From assembly GCA_013339895.1 (NCBI GenBank), contig JABACO010000012.1, positions 8,878,653 through 8,942,652 on the forward strand: DNA of 64,000 nt. The letters run 5' to 3'. The notes under the pieces are model-generated. The model was not told the origin of the DNA, did no database searches, and worked only from the letters and a program-made list of their open reading frames with translations. This stretch comes from Ephydatia muelleri. Lineage: Eukaryota; Porifera; Demospongiae; Spongillida; Spongillidae. The translations under genes and the position numbers were made by a program. Within the stretch, counting starts at the first letter, position 1, and every line of letters starts with the position of its first letter. Of the stretch, positions 1 to 13,100 are shown piece after piece.

Positions 1-1840
1 TTGATTTCCAGCAACATCTGTAATGGTGCTAGAATTGAGGGTGACATAGCAATTACCCCTTGTGGTGCAGATGTATGGATTCAATTTCACTACATTGGTA
101 TCAATTGATGAGAGACTGACTGTGAGCAAAAGCACATTCCCTGTGCTCAGAGTTGAACCCCCCATGAGAGTGTAAATGCTCAGGTCTGTTGTTCCTGAGA
201 AGAGGGACTGAAGAGTCACACCCTGTGCGACAAACGAGGATGCTATCACTGGCTCTGAAAAGTTGAGCATCAGAATAGATGTGGCGGCATTGAACTGGGA
301 GAAATTAATGAGGGTAGGGCTGGTGGTGTCCCGGATGAACACAGCAGGTGGAATACCAACTGTGAGATTGTTCGATCGAATTCCTTTGCTATTCACAAGT
401 GCCCCTGCAGTGTAGGTGAGGAAACAAGAAGTGTTGGATGTGCAGATACCTTTGGCCTTGAGAACATTCAGGTCAGATGTGCTGATCCCAATGGTGAAGG
501 TGGTGAAGCTAATGAACCTAGTCAAGGTGCTAGTCAGCAGAGTAAATGTAGCAGTTGGAGCTGTAGCTGCATTTTGCAGTGTATACGAAGCTGGACTGAA
601 TACAGCCTGCACTGTACCATCAGCGTACAGAACTAGGGTGCCAAGGTTCATGTCAATGTTGTACTGCATCACTGTGGGAGGAAGGTTGTCCAAAATGACT
701 GCTGATGCCTTCAAGGGTGCACCTGGCAAAATCGGAACAATAGTGTTGCCAAATGAGTCTTGGGCAGCAGCCGCGGTCACACTGATGTAGGTGTTGTTAA
801 TGCTGGTTGCAATCCTGGTCATTGCCTGGAGTGACAGTTTGTCAGAGGTGGCCATAGTGAAAGTTACAAGGGAACTGCTGTAGCTCAGTACAGTCAAAGT
901 AGGATCAAATCTGAATGACACAAAATTGCTGCCTCCACTGAAGGTGCTCTGCAGTACAAAAAGGTTGATGTTACTCTGAAGAATCGTTACTGCTTCGGAA
1001 AAGGTGAGAGTAAGAGTTCCAAGTCCAATAAAGCTGAGCTGGAAACCCAAAAGTTGCGGGTTTTTGGTATCTGCTATAAAAGAACTAGCCTTCAGGGCCA
1101 GAGTACTGTATATGGGCAGGACATACACACCGGCCAGATCTGCAGCCAGCCCATATGTGAGGGAGGCGTAAGTTGTGCTTGCAGTCATTATAGGCTGGAG
1201 TGTTTTTATGTTGTTCAGGTCAGTAGATGTGAGGTTGACAAGGAAGGTGGTATTGCTAATGGAAATCGCACTACCACCAGTGAGAGTTACAGAAGGACCT
1301 CCTGAGACACTCTCCTGAAGAGTTAGTTTTGTGAGATCGAACGACTGCAATAGTATTGGCTTTGAAAACGTTAGAGAAACTATACCGCTATTCATGTCCA
1401 ATGTAAAATTGAGCAGCGATGGTGGAGTTAGGTCAGTAACTATATTGGTTGATGGCCGTGCCATTGTGCTAAGTATGGCGACCACCATATTTCCCTGCAT
1501 GTCAGACAATGCTCTCTCATCAAAGTATAGGTAGGTAATAGTCGATGGTTGGCCTAGAGGTGCCTTGGAATTTATTATGGTGAACAGGTCAGATTGAGGG
1601 CCGTTGTCGCTGAGTGGAATTGTGATGACCTTGCTGTTGAGGGGCAGTGGGACAGATGAAGTGAGATTGTATAGCACTGCTGAGCTGCTGGTTGCATCCT
1701 GCATGGAGCTGAGGATGAGGTCATTCACATTAACGGAAGAAGCATTGACAGCTTCACTGAAGGTGAGAGACAAGGACACGCGTCCATTGAGGGGCCCAAA
1801 TGAGAAGGACAATAGAGCTGGGGGTGCAGTGTCTTGCACA
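1..1840 (-). repeat. Higher-order repeat unit 8 (partial, r169 to r173)
   Basis: Begins with lengthened-strand domain r169 (PLNGRVSLSLTFSEAV, near 1,785). The doublet r172/r173 follows at offsets 3 and 4, at about 434 and 59, and r173 shows the offset-4 signature CTTRGNC and the LFSG motif after LQS. The unit continues left of the window. Confidence 0.75.
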
Positions 1841-4800
1841 TATGCTGTGGCAAGTAATGCAAATCCATTCACAATTGGACTAACTGCATTGCCAAAAGCA
1901 TCCTTGATGGTATTGGATGCAATGGCAAGGAATGTATCAGCTTGATGTTTGGCAACGGTTGGAATGGACTTTATGGCATTGAGATCTTGATCAGAGAGGG
2001 TCACCATAATGACCAGTGGGGAGCTCTGCATCCCAGTTGAGTTGGAAGTTAGCGTGTACATGCTTGTGTCATATGCTGCACCTTGGATAGTAATGCCTGC
2101 TGTTTTCAGTGTACTCAAGAGCATTGGTGCTGTGAAGCTCATAGTCAGGAGTGCATTGTTCATATCCAGAGTGAAGCTGGATAGCTGTGGCGGTGTTGTG
2201 TAGGGTATGGTGATGTTTGGTTGAAACACTGGGACAGGTATAACTGAAATTGAACTGAGATCTTTCACAAATCGATCATATGACACACACGGTGTGATTC
2301 TGATGGGACTGGGGAGGCCACTTGCATCTGCAACAAGGGTGACAAGTGCATTGAGAAGATCACCTGAGAAGTTGAGTGAAAGGTTAAATGGATCTGTACT
2401 GATTGGAATTGCACTGCTAAGAGCATAATATGCTGTTGGATTGGTAATGTTGTTAGTAATGGTCACAAGTGCAGGTTGTACAGACATGGGAGTGAAGGGC
2501 TCATTCAAAGTCACAACTAGTGAGCCAACATTGAGGTCTAGACTAATGAACTGGACTTGGGGCGATGTGTTGTCAGGAATGGTTGTCACAGGAAGAGGAT
2601 TACTTCCAGGGGCACCAACAAGAAGGTTGTTACTGCTGTCATAGGTGATGCCACTATTAAATGTGGCAGTAATAGGATATGAGAGACAGTCAAGTTTTAT
2701 CTGGTTCAGATCAGTAGTTGTGATCTGGAATGAAATGGTGTCTGTGAAATTGTTCACAGTGTTGGCTGGCAAGGAAGTTAGCGCAGACAGTGCGATGTTC
2801 ATTAATTGAGAACCAGACGTGCATTGAAGGGCAGTGCTAGAAATGTTAAAAGCTGTGAAGCTAACAACTTCACTAAAGCTGAAAGTGACCTTTCCAGTGT
2901 TGAAATCTAGAATGAACAGGCTAACCGTTGGTGGGGTTGTGTCTGCTGTGAAGGATGAGATGTTAATAGCTGCCATGCCAGAAATAGGAACAACTGGGTT
3001 TCCAGCGAAGTCTGCAAAAGCTGAAGCAGTAAGTGAGAGATATATGCGATCTGAGACAAAGTCAGGCTGCTCTTTGAGTGCATTTAGATCATAGTTGTCT
3101 AGTTGGATGTTGATCTGAACAATGGGGGTGGAAGCCTGTAATGCCATTCCTCCTGTCAACATGACAGTGTGCACAAACATGGTGGAAGCATTAGGTGTGT
3201 TTTGAAAGATGAAGCCAGAAGGTGTGTAAGAATTTGGATCCAGAGGTTCATCAGCTATGATCTGAAGCAATCCTGCATTGAGATCAATGTAAAAAGCCAC
3301 CACATTTGGTGATGTTGTGTCTCTGATATATGCAGTCGCCTGAACAACAGACTGTGTTACAACACCTCCATTCCTATCCACTGTAGCAGCGGGTGTTGCA
3401 TCAATGTAGGTTGTAGCAAGATTCTTTGCCAATCTTTGAGTGTACTTCAGGTTCAGGAGGTCAGTAAGTGTCAGGTTCGTATAGACCACAAAACCAAGGG
3501 TGGAATTGGAGATTGCAGTACCTCCTGTCAGCGTGTAGTGCGGGCCTAAATACAATTGTTGTGAGCTCTGGATGGTGATTCCCTGAGGCGAGTACACACT
3601 TGGATTAATGAGATCATCATATGTTAGGAAGAGTTGTGCATTTTGCATGTCCAATGTGAACCCTATCAGGGTTGGTGCAGCAGTACTTGCTCTGTAGGTT
3701 GCAACTACTGAAGTATTTGCAGTAGTGTAGAGGCCGACATGGTCAGCAAAGGCACCTCGCTTGAATGATATGTAGGTTGTGGTCTTGTTGACAGCTAGAC
3801 TGGTCTGCAGCTTCAGGTAGAGTTGGTCACTCAGTGACAGGGTTATGATGAGTACCAGTTTAGTGGAATCCAAGGTAGCTGTACCAGGAGATAGCTGGAG
3901 AAGGGTGCCCATTGAGCTAGATGCTGTTGACTGTAAGGTGATTAATGAATAATTGACCTTTGTGTAGTCAATTGGCTCTGAGAACTGTAGCAGCAGCTCC
4001 CCACCACGTGAAGAGTACTGAGCAAATGAAAAAAATACAGGCGAAGTGGTGTCATTGGCCAATTGAGTTGCTTGCAATGGATTAACACCGTCTGACCTTG
4101 CTACAGCTGGGTTGCCAATCACATCTGACACAAGTGTGCTAGGGTGGACAAGATAAGTGGTGGCTACAGAAGTGGCAAGACCTGGTATCCCTTTTATTGA
4201 CAAGTTATCTGTTAACGAAAGCTGTACAGTGACAATGTTTACATTAAATGATTTGGAACTGCTGCCAGTAAGAGTGTATGAGGCAGTTGCTAGGAAACCA
4301 TTTTGAATGGTGATTGCTGTTTCCAAGAAACCGGTAGTTTGCACAATTTCATTGAAGGTGAGGGAGAGAGTTCTATTTTCAAGATTGAGATAGAAAGATG
4401 ACAGTATTGGGCCTGTAGTATCTCCAATGAAATCAAGAGGGTAGTCTCTGGAGTTGGGCAGTAGTGAATTTCCTATGGCACTAGCCAGTTGGGTACCAAA
4501 GACGTTTTGAGCAAAATTGATGGGGAAACGAATATAGCACTGAGATCTCAGCCTACAGAGCAATTTGTTGGATTTGAGGGCATTGAGATCTGACATAGTC
4601 ATCGTGATAGCGATGTTGCTGCTGGTGGCAGCAACTGTTCCACCAGTTAGTGTCTGTGATGTGAAGTCCACTCCTGATCCGTTGGATGTGCTCTGCAATT
4701 TCAGCGTGTTCAGCTTCACCGAGCTCTTTGCAATGGTTTCTGAGAACTGCAATACCAGTATGCCAGAGTTTACATCAAAGGTCAGGAACTGTACAAACAC

Positions 4801-7800
4801 TGGAAGCTTGGTGTTGTTGGTGAAATTCGAGGCTTTGATGGGGGCTGTAGCAAGAACAGGATTTCCATACTTGTCAGTAATGAACCACTTCTGTACTTGG
4901 GCATAACATGTGCTGATGTTGTAACAAACACCAAGGGCATTTAGCGTGTTCACATCTTGCTGGTAAAGTGTGATGATGATTGTTCTACGACTTCGTGTTG
5001 CTGACATGTATCCAGAGAAGCTGCCAATGCGTGATGTATTCAAGCTGCTGTCCAGAAGTGATATGGCGGACATATTGATGGACAGAGGATTCACAACCTT
5101 GCTGAAGCTCAGGGTGATTGTATTGTTGGTCAAATCAATCTGGAAGCGCGTGATGTTGGGGTTAACCATGTCCGGAATAAACTGCGTTATTTGGAAAGCA
5201 TTGCTTGTGGTGATGGCTGGTGCACGGTTGCCAGCAACATCTTGCACAGTGGATGGCATGAGGGTAATGAAAGTGTCCTGTGTGCTTGTTGCCATATACG
5301 ACACTAAGTTTAGTGAGTCTACATCAAGGGACGACAGAGTAATGGCAATACAGGTATAGTTGATCTGCTGGAAGGTTGTAGATGTGATAGGTATATAAGA
5401 TGGAAGGGCAAAGTTGGTACGAGCATTCTGGAACGCAATGAGTGTGCTGTTGAAGTTAGAACTGATCACAGTTTCCACAAAGCATAGGGTCAGGACTCCC
5501 TGATTCATATCCAGCTTTGCTGAAGAAAGCACTGGACCAACGGTATCTGGAATAAAGATGTCTATCTGTCGTGGAGTGACAATGGATGGAGCTGGATTGC
5601 TTGCAAAGTCAAATGCTGTAACAGCAGCAATTGTGATGTAAGTGTTGTTCACACTGGTTGCAAACTTGTATAGCATGGAAGTGGCTCTAAGTGGATTGAG
5701 GTCACCAGCAAGAGAGATGACCACAGTGCTAGCACTTGAACTAATCACTTTGCTAGCTGTGGTTAATATATATGCGGAAGGTGAAGTGGTATTGGGGTAG
5801 AATGTAATGTGGGAAACATTGAAATATGCCACATTGATGGTCTCAGAATAGTAGAGAATCAGAGTTTCCTGACTCATGTTGAGAGTAGCAGTAAGGAGTT
5901 GTGGAGTGCTGTAATCAGGGTATATGTAAGCTAGGACGGCCAAGAATGAAGGAAGATTGCCGTTTCCACTCATGTCCGATACCGCTGCATAAGATAAATT
6001 GATGTATGCACTAGTGAAGTTTGCCACCCGAATAGGATCAAAGTCAGGAAGGCCCAAGCTGATGCGAAGGATGCGACTGTTAGTGAGTTCAAAACTGCTT
6101 TGATTGCTCAGAGAAACTTGAACTATTGGTGAGAAAGGCTGGTCTTGGACAGTGATCAAGCTTAGCTGTGTTGCAGATGCTTGAACTACCTTGTTGAACA
6201 CAAGATCAAGGAAACCACTGGTGAGGTTCAAAGTGCAGCTGAGAAGGAGAGGGTTAGTTTTGTCTTGGACTACCTGTGTTGCCTGTACCACACTTCCATT
6301 GATGGCATTCCCAGCTAAGTCAAACACTGCAGCAGTTGTGAAACGCAAGAAAGTGCTGCTAAGTGATATTCCAATATTCCCGTTTGCTTGGATGGAGTCA
6401 AGTTCAGGTAGCTGAAGGGTCATGTTGATCACATCTTGATTTGTTGTAATTCCCACAACAGAGTTGGGTAGCTGGTAGGAGTGTGTATCATTGATAGTGT
6501 CCTGCAACCAGAATTGGGTCGGCATTAGAGTGGAAACGTTGACTATTTCCGTGAATGTGAGGAACAGCAAGTTGTTGCCTAGATCAATGGAAAATCCCAA
6601 GACCTGAGGTGCGGTCTTATCAGGAATGATGTTGGCAATGAGTACTGCAGTAGGAAGTATGCTGTTACGAGCTGTGTCAGCAGCAAACGCTGGGCCAATC
6701 CCCAGCATGGCACTGTAAGTGGGTCCTTTGGCAGCCTTGATGGTGTCTAAGTCTTGCTGAGCGAGGCTCACAGTGATGTTTGCTCCATTTGGTGATGTTG
6801 GCTGCCCTGCACTAAGAGTGATCATGCTTGGACTTTGGAGCCCAAACGAACTTAGCACAGCTCCCTGTATGATGACTGTACTGGCTTTGATTGTCTCATT
6901 GAAGTGGAGTATCATGGAACCTGTGTTCATGTCTAAGTCAAAGCTTAGCAGAGATGGAGGATTAGTGTCTGGGATGAACACAGTTACTCGTGCAGGTTCA
7001 GATAGGACAACAGGCAGGGCAAACAAATTCACAAAGGCACTACCAATGAAGTTGAGGTATGTATTGCTGGCAGAGGTAGCTACTGTCTCGAGTGCCTTGA
7101 GCGCATTTAGATCATTTGTTGTAATTTGAATGACAGCGCTCAAACCATAAGTTATACTGCCTCCAGTGAAGGTGAAAGAATTCTGGCCAAATTCATCTTG
7201 GATAGTCAAGAGTGAGGCATTGAAGCCAGTCACCGCGGTTGAGAACTGAAGGGACAATATTCCTGTATTCATGTCAAGAATCGAGGATAGTAGCTGAGTG
7301 TCATTGCTTGCAGGTACTACTATACTGGCTCTCAAGGCATTTCCAATACCCAGTGGCGTCACTGTCTCTCCGCCTTTGTCCATAATGGTTGTCTCAGTTA
7401 GGGCCAAGTACGTGTTAGCCACCTGTGTGGCAATGAGCTGGGCACTGGTAAGTGCCAGGGCATCAGACACAGAGAGGGAGATGACTACCACAAAGTCAGG
7501 CTGCATAGTCGCTACAGTGCTGCCTGATGATAGCGGTACCTGGATTGATCCAGCTGGTGCATTGAGGATTGTAATACCGGTCACACTGCATGTGAGTGGG
7601 TTGGCCACATCATCAAAAGTGAGACTGAGTGTCCTTGTGAGCATGTTTAATGAGAACTCAAGGAGTTTCATGCGAGAACTGTCCGGTATGAGCTGGTTTG
7701 GACTAGTTGCTTGACGGTAACTGATAGCACCAAGAGGCATGCCAGCAGTGTCAGAAATAGTGAAGTCTGGGAGCGACAGGTAGGTGTCAGTAGGATCATA

Positions 7801-10182
7801 TGCCAGCATGCCGGAGTACTTTGTTGCTAGCAGGTCATGAGCATTAAGTGCAATGATGACCACAGTCCTCTGATTGGATGAAGTTACCACAGTTCCTGGC
7901 GATGTAAGAGTAACTGTGGTGCCATTCAAGGATGCTGAAGATAGAGAGATTTGAGTCACATGCATCATGTTTTCTGCCATTGGTTTGTCAAATGTTAGAA
8001 TGAGTTTGTTTGTACTAAGATCCAGCTGATACTTAAGAAGATTTGGAGGAGTTGTATCTGCAATATATACCTGAACTGGCAGTGTTGTATTAGTAACAGG
8101 ATTTGAAGTGGGTGAAAGATCTGTAATGGCAGAGCTATCGATATATAGGAAAGTGTCAGTTGACAACTTTGCAAATGTTGTAGCCTCAATGCCATAAAAG
8201 TCTTGCTGAGTGAGCAAAATGGCTACTCGGTAATCAAACAAGGCAGAGAGTAGAGTGCCTCCAGTAAGCATGTAGCGAGCCAATGTTGGAGCAAGTGTCT
8301 GTTGGATGGTCAGCTTGCCATACTGTAGACTTCGAGCATCCATTATCTCACTGAAAGTGAGATTCAGATAACCCATATTCATGTCCAAATTGAAACTTTG
8401 CAAGGTAGGAGAGATGGTGTCCTTGATGAAGTTTACAACTAACAATCCTACAGAAGTTGGTTTGACAATGTTTCCTGACATGTCTGATATTGCAGATGAT
8501 GAAATGCTGATGTAGCAAATTCCTTGCTGTGCACAAATGAGACGATTCTGCTTCAAGATGATGGCGTCTTGCATCGACAAGAATATAGTAATGTTCTTTG
8601 AGTTTGCAACAGGATAGGTGCCACCTGTTAAAGTGAAGGTGTTGTCTGGGTTTGTGGAAAATGACTGCAGTGTGACACCATTGAAGTTCAGTGAGGAACT
8701 GTTCACTATCTCAGAGAATAAAAGTGTGATCCTTGCCGATGATGCATCAAACAAAACGAACTGCAGTAACTCAGGTGGAGTGTTGTCTCTGATGTAACTG
8801 GTCACAGCCACAGCCATGCTTGCATTAATACCAACAGTTGACAGGCCATATATGTTCATCACAAGCCCAGTAGTGAATGAGATGTAGCAAGTGCTCTGTG
8901 ACAGGCATATATTTCCAAGCTTGACTGCATTCAGGTCAGTGCTGCTCAACTGCACAATGACTACATTTGACATGGTCGAAATTGTGTAGCTGGTGGTCAG
9001 AGTATAAGAGGAGATAGAATTTAGTCTCGAGTTCTGCAGTGCAAGTTGTGCTGCAATGAAGGTGTTGATATCTACAACCTCATCAAACACCAAGGTGAGA
9101 GTTCCATTGTTCATGTTGCAGTCAAACTGCACAAGCATGGGTGGCACTGTAGCAGTGCTTACCTCAGATGCCTGCAAAGCACTGTTTCTTCCAATCGGCA
9201 CAACTGGATTTCCAAAGATGTCACTAACAAGTACTGAAGGGAAGAAAATGTATGTATTGCTCACAGTGGTGCCTATGGCTGATGAGGACTCGAGGCCAAA
9301 GAAGTCTGTCTTAGACATATTGATCTTCACATAGGAGGCATTTTGTAGGAAGTAAGCCCCACCTGTTAGTGTGTAGGACTGTGCTGCATTGGAAGCAGCA
9401 TTCTGCACAGTTAGAACAGTCAGCATTAGAGTTTTAATATTGATAGTTTCTGAGAAAATGAGAAGCAAGGATTGCTGGTCAATATTGAGCACAAAAGAGG
9501 TAAGTACAGGTCCAGACATGTCTGAAGTAAACTGCGAAGCTCGAAGGGCATTGGAAGCTGAGATTGGAACTACTCTATTGGCAGATGTGTCCTGGATAGC
9601 ATACTGTGTTACAGAAAGGAATGTTGTATTCAGTGATAATGCCAAAGGTGGGTACCTATTAATTCCATCCAGGTCTATTCCAGAAAGTGTGATGGTGAGT
9701 TGCACACCCTGAATTGACAATGATCCACCAGTTAAGGAGTACACAGCAGCAGTTCCATTGAAGTTGCTTTGTAGCATGAATTGTGATGCATTGTATGATG
9801 AGAGTTTCACAACTTTTGAGAAGGTTATGACAAGAACATTGAGGTTACGGTTGAGGATGAAGCTTTGCAGTACTGGTGGAATAATGTCAACAAAGTATTC
9901 TGTCACAGGCAGAGCCCTGGTTGTCGGAATGGCAACAAGGCTGTAGTTTAGGATGTCTTGAATTGCTCCGCCAAGTACAGAGAGGAATGTTGTGTTGGCA
10001 TTGGTTGCAAGTGGCGACATAGCAGTTATAGCAGCATAGTCTGCATCCGTAATGTTAAACTGTAGTACTGATGTGAGGGTTGTGGTGAAAATGCCACTGG
10101 TTAGTGTAAATGCACGACTTCCTGCTGTTGCATTGTTGGTCACTGACTGCAATGTGAAAGCAAGCGGATTCAATGTTCTACT
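1..10182 (-). CDS. Giant repeat protein, fifth visible segment, running off the left edge (r146 to r173)
   Basis: From about 10,182 to position 1 the frame whose codons occupy positions 1-3, 4-6 and so on appears free of stops, giving about 3,394 codons. I translated it at several places and always found the repeat: GNCYVTLNSSTITDVAGNQ at 1 to 57, KVVNPLSINMSAISLLDSS around 5,044 to 5,100, LCRLRSQCYIRFP near 4,530, ICLSQSTCYI near 8,900 and NGRVSLSLTFSEAVNA near 1,770. The last visible residues are inside a D-x-AGN end, so the protein continues to the left of the window. This frame equals that of the right-hand segment, so the four shifts sum to zero. Openness between the sampled points is inferred from the absence of any minus-strand frame ending there. 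Confidence 0.88.
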
Positions 10183-13100
10183 ATGATCACTTGTGAGAAC
10201 TGAAGCAACATCACAATTCCTGGGCGATCTCCAGCTGTTTTGTAGCTGAATGAGACTAGGACAGGTGGTGAAGTCTGTACAATCACTGATGCAGCCTGAA
10301 GAGCTCCATTAGGTGAAATTGGGACAAGCATGTTTCCTGAGGTGTCAGTAAGAGTAAATGCACTCGCCACCAGATAGGTGTTGCTTGTACTCGTTGCAAA
10401 GCCAGGTGTAAGTTTTAGACCAACTACATCACTGTCAGCCAGGGAGACTATTACCTGGGTGCCATTTGTTGCTGAAAACCCTCCTGTGAGTTGACGACTG
10501 AAGGTAGCAGAGGCAGCATTTGTGATAGTGATCTGAGTGATGTTTATCGAACGAGGGTCAACAGGCTCACTGATGTTCAGGATGAGCTGGTTAGTGTCCA
10601 TATTCAGAATAAAAGAATTCAAAACTGGAGGATGCATGTCTGGAATATAGGTTCGCACCTTAAGGGCTAAAACTGCTGAGAGAAGGTTGTTGTAGATGTC
10701 TTTCACTGCACCCTGCTGGACATTAAGGTAGGTAGAAGTGGAATTCTTTGCTACGCCTAGGTTCTGCTTGATTGAAAGCATATCAACTGCTGATAGTGGT
10801 ATAATTAGAGTGGCATTATTACTAGTAGTGGATGGCTGTGAACCACTAGAAAGCCGAACACTATTTATAGGTGTGGAGCTGTTGTCGCCCTGAAGTGTGT
10901 AGTATGAGGCAATGAAGGACAATGGATTGACCAGCTTGCTAAATTGTAGAACAAGTACACCAGTATCCATGTTCAGGTCAAAGTTGATTAGAAGTGGTGG
11001 AGTACTGTCCAAAATAAAGAGTCCAACTGGGAGTGCATTGCTTTGAGAGACTGCTGCAGCTAGATTTCCACTTGCATCAACGACAACTCCTGTAGTCAAG
11101 CTGATGAAAGTGCTTGCAGTTGACCTGGCAATCATGCTATTGGCATTGAGGAGGGCAAGATCGGCAGATGACAAATAGAATGTGATAACATTCACATGGG
11201 ACACGTTCTGCAGCACCCCTCCAGATAGAGTCAGTTGGGCAGTGGGTGCACTGGCTGCATTCTGTAGTGTGATGGTGGAGAAATTTATGCTGCCTGGAAC
11301 AATGATGTCATCAAATGTCAACTGTACCAACCCACTATTCAGGTCCATGGAGAAGTTGAGCAGGTGTGGAGGTGTGGTGTCCAACTTGCTGTTGAAAACC
11401 ATCAGCGCACTGGTTGGTAGAATTGCAACCAGTGGGAAGCCAATCATATCAAAAACTGTGTCATTGGTAGCAGTGAGGAAGGTGGTAGCATTGCTCACAG
11501 CTAGGCCATTCATTCCCTTGATGGATGTGTAGTCACTAAAAGTCAAGGTGACAGTAAGAACGTTGCTGGGCAAAATAGGACTGACAACACCTCCATCTAG
11601 TTCGATATATGACCCTGTGCCATTGCTTGACATCTGGATTCCCAGCTGTGTGGGATCAAAGGTAGAAGTGTTAACCACTTCGCTAAAGGTCAGTGTCAAA
11701 ACACCAGTGTTTAGATCAAGGGCGAACTGAGTGATTCTTGGTGGACTACTGTCAGCAGTGTAGCAGCTGACTGGTAAGGCATTGGTGGGCAAAATGGTGA
11801 ACACTGGGTTGCCATTGACTCCTGAGAAAGCACTTGAAGTCATTGATATAAAGGTAGTGTTTGCAGAAACAGCCAAGCCAGGAGTAGCTTGAATTGTGTA
11901 GAAGTCCATAGGAATCATACTGAAGCTGATAACAAAACCATTTGTTGCTGAGTGAAGTATGGCACTTGTGAGAGTCTTTGAACTGCCACTGTGATACTTC
12001 TCACTTTGAATTGTAATTGCTGTTGGCTGGAAGGAATTGAACTTGACAATGTCACTAAACGTGAGGCTAACAAAACCACTGTTTCTGTCTAAGCAAAAAC
12101 CGGTTAGTGTAGGAACAGCAGTGCTAGCAATGATGCTGTTAACCATTACAGCTGTGGTGACAGGAATGGTTGAGAACCCATTTCCCACAATGTCACTAAT
12201 AGCCAAGCCTCCAATGCTGATATAGGTTGTACTAGTGGATGTTCCAATTGTTCCATTAATCTTTATGAACAACAGGTCATTCATGGAGAGCTTAATATTG
12301 ACTAGAGTCTTGTCAGTGACAGATGTATCATATGTGGCTGACCCAGGCATGAGTGTCAAGGTCACACCACCAGTACTAGCACTTTGCAAGGTGAATTGAG
12401 TGATATTGATGGACAAAATATTCACTGGTTCAGTGAACTTCAGTTGGATTGAACCAACACCAAGGTCTAGTTGGTTAAATGAAGCCAGTCCCACCTTTGT
12501 GCTGTCACTAATATAACCTGAAGCTCTGATAGCATTAGGAAGTCCTGCACTGGAAATGCTATTCACGAGGCCTGCTGTGATGCCAGTAGATGCGTTAAGG
12601 TACGTGTTCTGAAGTGATGTTGCAAGGCTTCCACTGCTCTTGATGGCATTAAGGTCAACGGTGCTCAAGGTGATGTTCAAAACAACTCCTGGTGCCAGGC
12701 TACTGCTCAGGGTACCTCCAGTGAGTGCATACAATATGGTGGGAGATACTGCATCTTGGAGTGTGATCTTGGTGAAGTCTCTTGAGGTTGGTGTTATTGG
12801 GCTGCTGAAAGTGAGTGACATTAAGCCGATGTTCATGTCAAGGCTGAATGCAACAGGCTGTGGTCCAGTGGTGGCCAACACAACACTTGCAGCTTGGAAT
12901 ATGCCAGACTGGACTGGTGCATTGAACAGATCACGGACTGCATCATATGTCAAATTGAGGTAGCAATTGTAGGAAATTGTGCATATAGCGCGATTCAGAA
13001 CTATGGTGATTAGGTCTTGAGTATTGAGCTGAACATCCAGTACCTTTCCATTTGGACTGGTGGTGGTGCCACCAGTAAGGACTTGCATAATTGGGGTAGC

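Larger units (their letters stand above)
1841..10285 (-). repeat. Higher-order repeat unit 7 (about 23 domains, r146 to r168)
   Basis: Begins with lengthened-strand domain r146 (GDRPGIVMLLQFSQV, near 10,230), which also carries a frame break. Doublet r149/r150 at about 8,900 and 8,525. The offset-7 marker is degenerate (ETVTPLGIGNALRA, near 7,365). Second doublet r160/r161 at about 4,920 and 4,545. The domain count of 23 is inferred here from marker spacing; I did not translate every copy. Length is about 8.45 kb. Confidence 0.72.
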